Positions 10,583-21,825 of a DNA stretch of 64,000 nt are shown here, in pieces. The first letter of the stretch is position 1. Every line of letters begins with the position of its first letter. The notes beneath the pieces are model-generated. The model saw only the letters and a list, made by a program, of their open reading frames with translations. It was not told where the DNA came from and did not search any database. Location of the stretch: contig VDMD01000003.1 in the NCBI GenBank assembly GCA_007026445.1, positions 620,001 through 684,000 of the forward strand. The letters run 5' to 3'. The translations under genes were made by a program, and so were the position numbers. The stretch comes from Schizophyllum amplum. Taxonomy: Eukaryota > Basidiomycota > Agaricomycetes > Agaricales > Schizophyllaceae.

Positions 10583-13231
10583 ATGCCGCGCAGCTCTGGA
10601 GAGCAGATCCCTATCCGAGTGTCCCCCGAGCCGATCCCCATCCGCGCATCTCCCGAGCCCATCGCACCCGTCGCCAGCGAGGATGAGGCGGGCGATATTC
10701 CCATGCAACCGCTCCCGGCGCGAGGCGTCCACTACGAAGAAGGAGGTCGCCCGGGACACAACGGCGGGAGCAAGACTCTTCGAGGACTGAAGGCCCGCGC
10801 GAAGACCCTGCGACGTCACTCGCCGCGACGCCCGTCGCAGCCAGCGTCGCCCACAGATGCTCCGTCAGCTCCTGATGCGTCCCTCGCGACTCCTGCTGGT
10901 CGAGAAACGGACGAGGCGCGCACAACGTCGCAGAGGAAGCGATCGAAGAGTCGCCGTGCCACCGCCGGCGAGGAAGCTGGGTCGAGGGCTCCTGTAGATG
11001 AAGGGATGGGCCCCGCGGGCGCAAAACCCGCCAACGACACACGGAGTGACCAGCCGTACAGTCGTTACGCCACCAACGACGTGGATTACGAAGAAAGGTA
11101 TCCGCCCGATCCATACGGCGAGGAGCTGAGCGAGAAAGCTCGCTTTTGGCGTGTCTACAACGAGGAGGCGCAGATGGCCGACGCGGAAATGGTGAAGGGG
11201 ATGGACAGGACGCTTGATGTTCTCCTGGTTTTTGTGAGCGATGTTCCTTTGACGCCTCGGATGTCAGCTCTCACCCCATATAACAGGCCGGTCTCTTCTC
11301 CGCCGTGGTGACTACATTCGTCGCGCAAAGCTCACAGGCGTTGGCCTCGGACTACGCCCAGATCACCGCATCCCTCATGTATGAGTTTCTGCTTATGCAA
11401 CGCGCGATGGCGAACGGTACACCCGTCGGTGGCGTCCCCGTGTCGCAGTTGTCGTTCGACTCGAGAACACACACCAATGTCGACGTATGGGTCAATGGGC
11501 TGTGGTTCACGAGCTTGACTTTCTCCTTGCTTACCGCCTTGATATGTGTGCTCGCGAAACAATGGATCCAGGTCAGTTTAGCTTACTTGAGTCAACAATC
11601 AACTCATGCTCTAGCAGCACTACAACTCGATGGGGGCGGGCACCCCTCGCGATCGTGCGCTCCTCCGGCAGTACCGTCTTCGGGGCTTCAAGCACTGGAA
11701 CGTACCCTTTATCATCGGCTCACTCCCCGTGTTACTCATCCTCGCGCTCTTCCTGTTCTTCGCTGGCCTATCTGTCTACATCGCGCCTTTGAACAATACT
11801 ATATTCTGGGCAATCATCGGCTTCTCCGCCATCGGATTTCTCGCGTACGCATTGACCTCGGTTCTCCCCATCGTCATCGTGCATTGTGCATATAAAACAC
11901 CGATCTCTGACTACATCCTTGCACTTGGCTATTTCCTGCCTTACGTCTATCACTCGATGGAGTACCTTGTTCTCCGGCTATATCTTCAAGTCAGAATCAG
12001 TTATGGCCGGGTGCCAGTTCTCAAAGACTTGCGCTATTTGTCGCGTGACCCCGTCTCATTCCACACTCCTACCCTCAAGCGGCGCGAAATGTCCGACGTA
12101 AAGCGAAATGGCGATCTGCTCGTACCTGAATTGTTACATTGGCTCGCCTTCTCGTCCTCCGGTGTATCTGCAACTTGTATTGCCGCCCAGGCATCCTCTG
12201 CTATCCCGCCAGGTCTCACGGCATCGTACGCAATGGCAATTTCGATGGCGGATCTTGCTTGCGACCTGCTTCGGACTCTGGACGTAGAGTGTGCGGCATC
12301 GAAGGAGCTGGTCATCAAGAACGCGCACCTCGCGGAGCGGCTAGGGCGAGCAGCTTCCCTGTTCCATATAGATTCCAACTTCAAGCTTTGGGATGACCTG
12401 TATACATGTCGACACCAGATCACGTTGCCTCAGCTGGACGCGGTGCTCGGCGTCGTGCTACTCCGGCGTTGGACCTGGAGCTCAAGCAAGGCAGACCTGT
12501 CGGAAGGTGCGCTGTCCACCGCCGACATATCGAGTTTACTTCCACTGTCAACACTGGACCTCGAACTACACCCCAATGTCTGGGCAGCACTTGGCTTTTG
12601 GGTCGGAAGTGCAGCTGTTTCAGTTTCGAGGATGACATCGCAGTTATCCCAGGACCGGAAAGCCACCCAGGCCTTCGCAAACGGCCTGTACCTGCTCGTG
12701 TCAAGCATGTGGACGATCATGGACCAGCAGAAGACACCACTTGACGACAAAAAGCCTCTTCATTCGTTGTCGTCCCTCGACAATAGGGCCATGACCTTCC
12801 AGGAGTATCATCGAGTTCGTTCGGTGGATGAGGAGAAGGTATCATTGGGCCTCAGGATGTGGTTCAAGGATTCTATGGACGAGCTTAAGTGCTACCTCGA
12901 TGGGCCTCGCCCATGGACGAAAGAGCGCTACGACGAGGAAATCAACATCTTGGATCCTCGTCCTTGGACCAAAGAGCGCTACGACAAGGAAACTAGCATC
13001 CTACCCGCTGGCGATGCCCCGACGAATTCGAAGCACATCGGTCCCGGCATTATCGTACCAGCGGACGAGCCTACCACTACATCGTCCGCGAACGAGCCAT
13101 CCGATTCAATGCACACGGACGAACCTGCCGCTTCATCGCCCGCGAACGAACCTACCGCTCCCTCATCCGCGGAACGTCCATCGCGCGAGCCCGGCCCTCC
13201 GTCGTCCAGCGCGGCCGACCAAGTTGCATGA
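10583..13231 (+). CDS. DUF6535 membrane protein, tandem copy 1
   Basis: Function is unknown; this family is found in Agaricomycetes. Exons 10583-11233, 11287-11571 and 11618-13231 encode 849 aa. A charged, disordered N-terminus (about 1-150) leads to the conserved block YSRYATNDVDYEERYPPDPY and EEAQMADAEMVKGMDRTLDV. Four hydrophobic helices follow: AGLFSAVVTTFVAQ, LTFSLLTALICVLAKQWI, IIGSLPVLLILALFLFFAGL and IFWAIIGFSAIGFLAYALTS. The rest is a soluble C-terminal region. The tail is P/S/E/T-rich and holds an 18-residue duplication (RPWTKERYDEEINIL and RPWTKERYDKETSIL). The intron 2 acceptor is TAGCAG, allowing either of two sites 3 nt apart. The start MPRSS aligns with the other copies. It heads three same-strand paralogues. 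Confidence 0.88.
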
Positions 13232-13243
13232 GTCCGTGCGTCA

Positions 13244-13305
13244 GTGAGTTCCCTCGAATTGAGACTGTACACGTTGCTATACACGTTGCTAACTTCGGAA
13301 TGCAG
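13244..13305 (+). other. Candidate 3'-UTR intron of DUF6535 copy 1
   Basis: A GTGAGT donor lies 12 nt after the stop, with GCTAAC branch-like sequence and a TGCAG acceptor at 13305. Equivalent motifs occur after the stop codons of both paralogues, which supports a real post-stop intron. Confidence 0.55.
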
Positions 13306-14904
13306 CCTAGGACGTGCGTCGAGGCGGAGAGGTTGGTCCTAATTTGCGAGGTAGAAGTGGTGGGCGAAGGTGGACTGGTGAGAGAGGTTGGACCTGGAGG
13401 GCAAGGACGAGAGAGGCGTGCTCGAGGGGAGCGATCGGCATCGACGCACGAAGGGGAGCTGGAGGCGCGGAGTAGGGAGGAAGAACGTATCAACCGAGCG
13501 CGGCGCAGCGCGCTCGCGGCCGGATACGAGGCCGGTACGTCCTTTGCACAGGCGGGTACCAGACCGGCGATACAGGCGGATACAAATCCGGCGACGTCGA
13601 CGCAGGCGAGTCCGAGGCGCGCGCCTCCGCTGGGCACGAACTCGGCGGTGCCCATTGCGCACACATAGAGCGATGATTAAGCTGGTCGAAGTGACGGTAA
13701 GACGATGGGCGGAGCGGCTCGAGACAGAGGCCGCCGAGTGCAGCAGCGCATCTGTAGCGACTCCACGTACGCGCCCACCAAGGCCTTTTCCGCATCGTGG
13801 CCGCCCTTCATGTCGTACTCAGCGGCGCTCGTACACCTCCCGCAAACTTGGCCGCCGCGTTTCCGTTGTCGCCTGAAAGATAGCCGTCCGCGTCTGACCA
13901 GTGATACTCAACCGCACTAGGCTGGCGACCGCTGCCCACGCCGCTTCACGCTGTAGCCTGTCTAGGCGTTTGGTCTACCGACCGCCCGCCGTGCTGGCCG
14001 TCCACCCGACCCGCATATCGCAACTCCCTGTCGCGCCAACTGTCCCCTCCCGGACCCACGTCGTCTCCATTCCCTCCACCTGCACCCCGCCAAAAAATAA
14101 TGCAATTGTGACTTATTGACCTAATTCTTCTTCGTTCTACGCACCCATCCATATCTTCTCGTCTCGTACACCTCTGTACGTTGCGTTCCGCCTCCCGCTC
14201 CGCGCCGCTGCGCATTTCGTGATCATGCCCATTCGTAGCTGCTCTCCGTCTCTGAGCCTCGCTTTTTCCATATCTTCCACATCGCCCTTTGTTCGCGATG
14301 CATATGCGCGCTTCGAGCCCCTTCCATGTACGCTTACGCAAGCACCTGATATCCATCTGTGTCTTTCAACTTGCCTGGCATCCGTCTATGTGCATTATCG
14401 CAGGTCATGTTTCTCCTTTGCCCACGCGCTCATCTACGTCTACTACTACCTTTGCGTTGTTCCGCGCTCGCGCACGCCTCGTTTGTTACTTGCACCATAT
14501 TTTCCTGTTATATTGATTTCTTCCGGAAACGATCATATTCGCAGGTGGACACACGTCGCGTCATCCGTTAGGTGCGTGCTTTGCTGGACGAGCGTCAACT
14601 AGCACTTCAACCGATCGCGAATTGAACCGTGACCGTGACAATTACACGTGAGCCGTCCGCCTCTGCCGCGGTCCCGCGGAGCGATCGTCTTCAACTTGTC
14701 TTCAACCCTGCCATGTTCCCAGCATGTCCCCGCCGTCGACAGACTCGATAGAGCACGACTGAATTGCGTTGCAAGAGCATGTAAAAGAGAAGCACCTTGC
14801 CCTGCCGGATTCTCCGGGAGCGGCCGGAGAGTGGCGCGACAAGTACGTATCAGCTCTCACCGGCATCCACCACCCCCGCGCTATCGCTCTCGCCCACATT
14901 GACG
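13306..14904 (+). other. Spacer between DUF6535 copies 1 and 2
   Basis: No recognisable gene. Just after copy 1 there is a GC-rich stretch with an Ala/Arg-rich open frame (about 13310-13666). The middle (about 14120-14530) is T/C-rich. The last 110 nt match the promoter-proximal leader of copy 1. Confidence 0.5.
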
Positions 14905-17438
14905 ATGCCGCGCAATTCTGACGAGCAGATCCCCATCCGCGCATCCCCCGAGCCCACTACACTCGTCGCCAGTGAGGGCGAGACAGGCGATATCACCATG
15001 CAATCGCTCCCGGCGCGAGGTGTCCGATATGAAGAAGGTCACCCGGGAGACAACGGCGGCAGCGGGGGTCGAGGACAGAAGGTCCGCGCCAAAACATTGC
15101 GCCGTCATTCGTCGCGACGACCATCGATGCGCGAGGCACAACCGCCGTCCCTCACGGATGCTCCGTCAGCCTCGACTACCCTCGCTACCCCTCCTGAGCG
15201 TGGGACGCAGGACGGGCGCGCGAAGTCAGCAGAAGGGAACCAGAGGACACGATCGAAGAGTCGCCGTTCCACCTACCGCGAGGGCGTTGAGTCGAGAGAC
15301 GCTGCCGGTGACGTGACGGACAAGGCGGGTGCGAAGCCTGTGGAAGGCAGGCAGAGGGACCAGCCGTACAGTCGCTACGCGACCAACGACGTGGACTACG
15401 AGAAGAAGTACCCGCCTGATCCATATGGCGAGGAGCTGAGCGAGAAAGCACGCGTCTGGAGCGTGTATAACGAGGAGGCGCAGATGGCCGACGCCGAAAT
15501 GGTCAGAGGGATGAACGGGACGCTTGATGTCCTCCTAGTCTTCGTGCGTAGCAGTCTCTTGATGACCAGAAATGCTCTGATTGTGTATATATACACAGGC
15601 CGGTCTCTTCTCCGCCGTCGTCACCACGTTCGTTGCGCAGAGCTCCCAATCCCTGGCTACAGACTACGCGCAGATCACTGCGTCCCTCATGTACGAGTTC
15701 ATTCGCATGCAGCGCGCGATAGCGAATGGTACTCCGGCCGGCGACGTTCCTGTGTCCCAGCTATCCTTCGGCTCGAAGACATCCGGGAATACCGATGTAT
15801 GGGTCAACGGATTGTGGTTCACCAGCTTGGCATTCTCGCTCCTGACTGCGCTGATATCTGTGCTTGCGAAGCAATGGATACAGGTCAGTCTCGACTTGTT
15901 TCCATCGAGATGTACTGAGAATCATCATCCAGAACTTCAACTCGATGACCACCGACACCCCCCGTGATCGTGCGCTCCTTCGGCAGTATCGTCTCCAGAG
16001 TTTCAAGCGCTGGAACGTACCCTTCATCGTAGCCTTCCTTCATAATCTGCTCATCCTCGCGTTGTTTCTATTCTTCGCCGGCCTTGCAGTGTACGTCGCG
16101 CCTCTGAATCGCGCTATATTCTGGGCCATTGTCGGCTTCTCCGCCATCGGCTTTCTCGCCTACGTCTTGACTTCTGTTCTCCCAATAATCGCCGTGCATT
16201 GCGCATACAAGACACCGATCTCTGACTATATCCTCGCTTTTTGCTATCTTCTGCCTTACATCTATCATTCGATGGGGTATCTTGTTCGCTGGCTATATCT
16301 CGGCCTCAGAGTCATTTTTGTTGCCAAGGACTCAGAATCGTACTGGCAGCTTTGTCTTCGCCGAGTCATGCTGGTCCGTATCCCATATCGTACTATCACT
16401 CTCAAGCAGCGCGAGATGTCCGATGTAGAACGACATCGTGATTCGCTGACACCGGAATCGCTGTTTTGGCTGGGCTTCTCATCGTCTGGTGTCTCGGCGG
16501 CTCACATTGCCGCGCAGGCAGCATCCGCTATCCCACTCAATTACAAGCAACCCTTCCAATGGAGATCTCAGATGTTGGATCTTGGTCGCGACGTGCTTGA
16601 AACCCTGGCGCGGGAGTGTGCGGCATCGAAGGAGCTGGTCACGCAGACTGCGCACCTGTCGGAGCGGCTGGGGCGGGCAGCTCTTCACGACAGCTCCCTT
16701 CACAGTTTTAAACAAGACTTGCAGCTTTGGGATGACCTGTATACATGCAGAGACCAGATCATGTCGCCGCAGCTGGACGCGCTGCTCTGCATCGTGGTAC
16801 TTCGACGTTGGTACACGAGCTTTTCCGAAGCATCCACAATGAAGTCGTCGGAAGGTGCGCTGTCCACCGCCGACATCTCGATCTTACTTCCACCAACATC
16901 GGACGTCGAATTACACCCTAATGTCTGGTCCGAACTTATCAGCTGGGCACAGTGGACAGCTCATCAAGTGCTGCCATCAGCACCCGAGTCATTCCAGGAT
17001 CCTGCAGCAACCCGGCGCTTCGTGAGCAGCCTGCACTCGCTCATGTCGACCATGTGGATCGCCATGGACCGGCAGACACCACTCGTGCACGGAAAGCCTC
17101 CTCGATCGCTGTCTTCCTTCGACAACACAGCCCTGTCTTTTGACGAGTATTATCGAGCTTGGTGTGCGGAGCTTGAGGAGAAGGAGGTAGCATACGAAAA
17201 GGAGTTGTTCGAGAAGCGGATGGATGGTCTCCAGCAGTACCTTGATACCTGGCCCATCGGCAAGCCTTCAGCCGAAGCGACCAGCGTCCTGCCCGCCATC
17301 CGTGACTCAGCAGACTCCAAGACCGCCCAGCCTACCGCTCCGTCGTCTACGAACGAGCCCGCCGCTCCCTCGTCCGCGGAATGCCCACCGGACGAGCGCC
17401 TCAGTCCCTCGTTCAAGAACGCGGACAACCGTGCATAG
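14905..17438 (+). CDS. DUF6535 membrane protein, tandem copy 2
   Basis: Exons 14905-15543, 15599-15883 and 15933-17438 encode 809 aa. Exon 2 is 285 nt, exactly as in the other two copies, and both intron positions are conserved. The signature block YSRYATNDVDYEKKYPPDPY and the four-helix core (AGLFSAVVTTFVAQ, WFTSLAFSLLTALISVLAKQ, LLILALFLFFAGLAVYVAPL, IFWAIVGFSAIGFLAYVLTS) are intact. The C-terminal half keeps CAASKELVTQTAHLSERLGR and WDDLYTCRDQIMSPQLDALL, also conserved in copies 1 and 3. The tail is rich in PSS/NEP but lacks the duplication of copy 1. It looks intact and under constraint. The molecular role is unknown; the four helices place it in a membrane. Confidence 0.88.
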
Positions 17439-17451
17439 GCCTTAAATCAGT

Positions 17452-17495
17452 GAGTTTGTTTTCGACTTAGTACATGTGTCGCTGACTGTATCCAG
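17452..17495 (+). other. Candidate 3'-UTR intron of DUF6535 copy 2
   Basis: A GTGAGT donor lies 13 nt past the stop, then GCTGAC branch-like sequence and a TCCAG acceptor. At 44 nt it is short but matches the other copies in position and motif order. Confidence 0.55.
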
Positions 17496-19287
17496 TCGAA
17501 TGAGCGTGGATCCAGTGGGCGAGGGTGCGCGTAACGGCCAGGGCAACGAACAAGAGAACAGCTTCTTTGCCGGAGGCGCGTTTTATGGGTCGAGCATGGC
17601 GGGTGCACGGTGCGGTGCGCAAGCAGAACGATATGAGGCGAGCGTAGGCGCACTGGAGGCGAGCGCAGGTGAGTAGGCGGTCGGCGACGCATGCGGGTAC
17701 GCCATCGGCGACGTAGGAAGCGCGCGACCTTGGCTGGCGCGAGGCGAAGGATCCGACCGAGTGTGAACTGGGCGGCAGTAATCGCGGCGGCTAGATTCAC
17801 GCGGCGTACATATGGAGGAGAGGCAACTTGAAGGAGGGGACCGAACGCCTGTCCCGAGAGCAGGTGAGGGCGGGTGAAAGCAGTGCGGCGCGCATGGCTA
17901 CTACATAGTCCGGGAGGCGGAGGGCAGACTTGGGGGCATCATGCGAGAGTGGGTCGACGACGGGCAAATGCGAGTTTGCGGGGGACTCAGCCGGGCAACG
18001 TCAATGCGCAGGAGGTCACGATGTGGAGGAGGCCTCGGTGCGCGCGCATGTATTGCGACAGATACTGGGGCTCCCGCTTGCTCCCTCTGTTGTGCGCCCG
18101 GTGACGGCGACCGGTCGCTCAACCTCTGGTCTGGGCCATGCAGGTCACCATGCACCCTCACCAGCCCCTCCGCCCGCCCAAACCATCGCGCGCCCGGCCG
18201 ATTAGTCGGCTTGGGGTCCTTCGCAAGGATGTTCCAGATGCGGCGTGCGTCGGCTACCGCGCTTGCGCTCTCAACGCCAGCTGGTCTACCATCGTCTCGC
18301 GGTGCCCGTCGATTTTCAACTCCACCGTTCGGTGTACTCGATGATTTTTGGTGGCTGGCTCACTGTTTCATCTCTGGCTTCTGTCGCGGTTCCCGGCTCC
18401 CACTCGCCCACTCGCCGTCTCGTCGCTGAGCCGCCAACCCAACCGCATTGCGTCACTCCCACGCAAACCCTCGAGTTCGAACCAATTATTCGAACTCGAC
18501 CAGCGTACTCTTCACAAGGCATCTTCTCGCTCTACCTATAATCTTTCACTCTTCTCTTTTCATCCTCCCCTTCTCCTCCCTCTCCAATCAGTTGCCTCAA
18601 CTTAGATTCCACCTCTCTCCGCCTGGTGTGGTTATAATGTCCATTGACGTGTCTTTCTCAGTTCTGGTATTCTCTGTTTCTTTTTCTATCTCTCTCGTCT
18701 TTTGCAGTCGCCGTCCATCACCTCTTCCTCCCTTTGGCGACTCATATAAGAAACGCTTCTGAGACCGCCTATGTACGCACGGACATTCACCTGTCGGCCT
18801 CACGCTCGTCTATCCTCATGATTATTCTCCTTCGGATGACCTCGCTCAGACGCGCGTACATATATTTCTGCGTAGATCGCACGTGAGATTGATTGTGTAG
18901 ACTGTATTGCTCTCATATAGCAATTGAAAATCCTGAACGCGCGGATGATGCGAGCGTTGTGGGTCTGGCGAGCCGGACGGTGTTGAACCGTAACGCGTCA
19001 CAGAATCTATCACGGAGACGGACCGGGATTCGGAAGCGCTTGCTTGCCCCTTGTCCCTTCGCTTTGAATGTCATCGGCATCGACGACGCAAGAGTCAATA
19101 GATCGCTCAATCCTGTCCTTAACGTTGTGCGCTTTCGGACGACGATCGACCGTGGTGAAGACGGACACGCATATCACTGGAATTGAAGGGCGGCGCGACG
19201 CAGTCATAATCGTCCCGAACTCCAGTCGGCCTGCCTTCCAAGTGCAGGCACGCTTCACCTTCTCGCTCTCTCCCCGTCACTTCGACG
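17496..19287 (+). other. Spacer between DUF6535 copies 2 and 3
   Basis: 1.8 kb without a recognisable gene. Open frames just after copy 2 are Gly/Ala-rich and not splice-supported. A T/C-rich stretch at about 18530-18760 resembles the T/C-rich stretch before copy 2. The GGCGGCGCGAC motif recurs at about 19189, about 100 nt before the start codon. Confidence 0.5.
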
Positions 19288-21760
19288 ATGTTGCGCAAAT
19301 CCAACGAGCAGATACGCACCCAAACATTCCCCCGCGAGGGCGGCGCAGAAGACATTCCCATGCAACTACGACCGCAGCAGGATGATCGTCTTGAAGAAGG
19401 ATGCAACCCGGATGCCGTCGGCGCCGGGCTTGGAGGACAGAAGGCCCGCGCGAAACTACCGAGAAGACACTCGTCGCGCCGACCATCGATGCGCGAGGCG
19501 CAAGCGCCGTCTCCACCAATTGCCTCTGCGACCGCTGCTAATTGCGGGACGAACGAGGCGCGCGCGAAGTCAGCCGAACGAAAGCAGGAGAACCAGTCCC
19601 ACAGTCGCCGCACCTTCCATGTGTATGGGGCCGAGCTCAAGGACATTGCTGCTAACGAAAAGGGCGAGCCGGGCACGAAACCCGCCGAAGCAATACACAG
19701 AGACCAGTCATACAGTCGCTACGCCCACAACGACGTGGACTACGAGCAGAAGTACGCCCCCGATCCATATGGCGAGGAGCTAGGCGCAAAAGCACGCGTC
19801 TGGAGTGTCTACAACGACGAAGCGCAGATGGCCGATGCGGAGGTGGTCAAGGGAATGAACGGTACTCTCGATGTCCTCCTGGTTTTCGTGCGTAGCATTT
19901 TTCCGGGTACTGGCAAAGCTCTGACTCTATATGGGCAGGCCGGTCTCTTCTCGGCTGTGGTCACTACGTTCGTCGCGCAAAGCTCGCAGGCGTTGGCCTC
20001 GGACTACACCCAAATCACCGCATCTCTCATGTACGAGCTCGTTCGCCTGCAACGCGCGATGGCAAATGGTACACCGGTCGATGATGTCCCTATGTCACGA
20101 CTTTCGTTTGACTCGAGGACACATGCGAATACCGACGTATGGGTCAATGGATTGTGGCTCACTAGCTTGACTTTTTCACTGCTAACTGCCTTCATATCTG
20201 TGCTTGCGAAACAATGGCTTCAGGTCAGTTTTGATTCGGCCGTAGCGAGACGCGCTAACAGTCGTTTTCCAGCACTTCAACTCGATGGCCACGGGTACGC
20301 CTCGCGATCATGCGCTCCTCCGGCAGTACCGTCTGCGTGGCTTCGAGCGCTGGAACGTATCCTTCATCATCGGCTTCCTCCCTGTGCTACTCATCCTCGC
20401 GTTATTTCTGTTCTTCGCAGGCCTCTCGGTCTACGTTGCGCCTTTGAATCACACTATATTCTGGACAATCATCAGTGTCTCTGCTATCAGCTTTCTCGCC
20501 TATGTCTTGGCCTCTATTTTGCCCATATTCATCATACATTGCGCGTACAAGACACCGATCTCCGACTACATCCTCGCCTTTCCTCATCTCATGCTCTTCA
20601 TCTTTCGCAACACATCATACTATGCACAGCGTATCTTTGTCAGCCTCGGACTCAGCCTTGTGCCTAAAAAGTTACCCTTCTACAGTGAGCTTCAATTTCG
20701 CCAACGAGTACTGCTGAGGCTTGTTCCCAGTAGAAAATATCGCACCCCCACCCTGAAGCACCGCGAGGCATTCGATGCAAAACAGCATCGTACTTCACTG
20801 ATACCGGAATCATTGCGTTGGCTGTACCTCTCGTCCTCTGGTCCGTCTGCACCTCGCATTGTCGCGCAGGCATCGTCCGCCACGCCCCTCGATTACAAGC
20901 AACCCTTCGAGTTCTGGAAGTGGTCGATATCAGACCTTGCTCATGACCTACTCGAAACGCTGGATCAAGAGTGTGCGGCTTCGAAGGAGCTGGTCACCCG
21001 GAACGCGCACCTCGCGGAGCGGCTGGGGCGGACAGCTCTTCACGTCAGCTACAAGTTGGACGAAGAACTAAAGCTATGGGACGACCTGTATACATGCCGG
21101 GACCAGGTGATGTCGCCGCAGCTGAACGCGCTGCTCTGCACTGTGCTACTCCAGCGTTGGTCCAGCAGCTTGCCCCACGCAGTGCCGCCGGAAGGTGTGC
21201 TGTCCACCGCCGATATGACAATGCTGCTTTCACCAACGTCGGACCTCGAATTACACCCCACCGCCTGGTCTGCACTTGCCTGGAGGGTCCGGTCTGCAGC
21301 TCGTGGAGTATTGAGAAGGAGACACGAGCTTCCCTTAGACTTACCAACAATTCGGGCTTTCGCGGGCGGCTTGTGCTCGCTCATGTCGAACATGTGGCAG
21401 AGCATGGACCAGGACAGATCACTCGACGATGAACAGCCTCTTCGGTCGCTGTCTTCGTTCGACTACACGACCATGACCTTCCACGAGTATTACCAAGCTT
21501 GGTGCGCGGAGAATGAGGAGGAAGCATCAAATGACAAGAAGGGGTTTAAGCAGCTGATGGATGGTCTCAAGCGATTCCTTGATACCTTGCCCGCCGACGA
21601 GCCTTCAGCCGAGACGACTAGCGCCCTACTAGCTTTTCGCAACTCAACGGACTCCAGTATTGTAAGGTCTTCCACTGCATCGTTTGCGGCCGAGCCTGCC
21701 CCTCCATCGTCCGAGGACGAGCTCACCCTTCCATGGTCCGAAGCGGACATCTGTGTATAA
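19288..21760 (+). CDS. DUF6535 membrane protein, tandem copy 3
   Basis: Exons 19288-19887, 19939-20223 and 20273-21760 encode 790 aa. The start MLRKSNEQIR aligns with MPRxSxEQI of copies 1 and 2. The core block YSRYAHNDVDYEQKYAPDPY is followed by the helices AGLFSAVVTTFVAQ, LWLTSLTFSLLTAFISVLAK, LLILALFLFFAGLSVYVAPL and IISVSAISFLAYVLASILPI. The soluble half repeats CAASKELVTRNAHLAERLGR and WDDLYTCRDQVMSPQLNALL. The N-terminal disordered part is the most diverged of the three, and the tail is shorter. No stop or frameshift was found. It neighbours the left arm of the hydrophobin inverted duplication but is not part of it. Confidence 0.88.
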
Positions 21761-21771
21761 GTTCTACATCT

Positions 21772-21825
21772 GTAAGTATATTTCGACTTGGGATTACACA
21801 TTGCTGACTTTATTTTGTAACGTAG
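21772..21825 (+). other. Candidate 3'-UTR intron of DUF6535 copy 3
   Basis: A GTAAGT donor lies 11 nt past the stop, with GCTGAC branch-like sequence and a CGTAG acceptor (54 nt). Position and elements match copies 1 and 2. Confidence 0.55.

Noticed and set aside
13228..13668. Ala/Arg-rich frame after DUF6535 copy 1
   Set aside because: It overlaps the candidate 3'-UTR intron, and no equivalent protein is conserved after the other copies.
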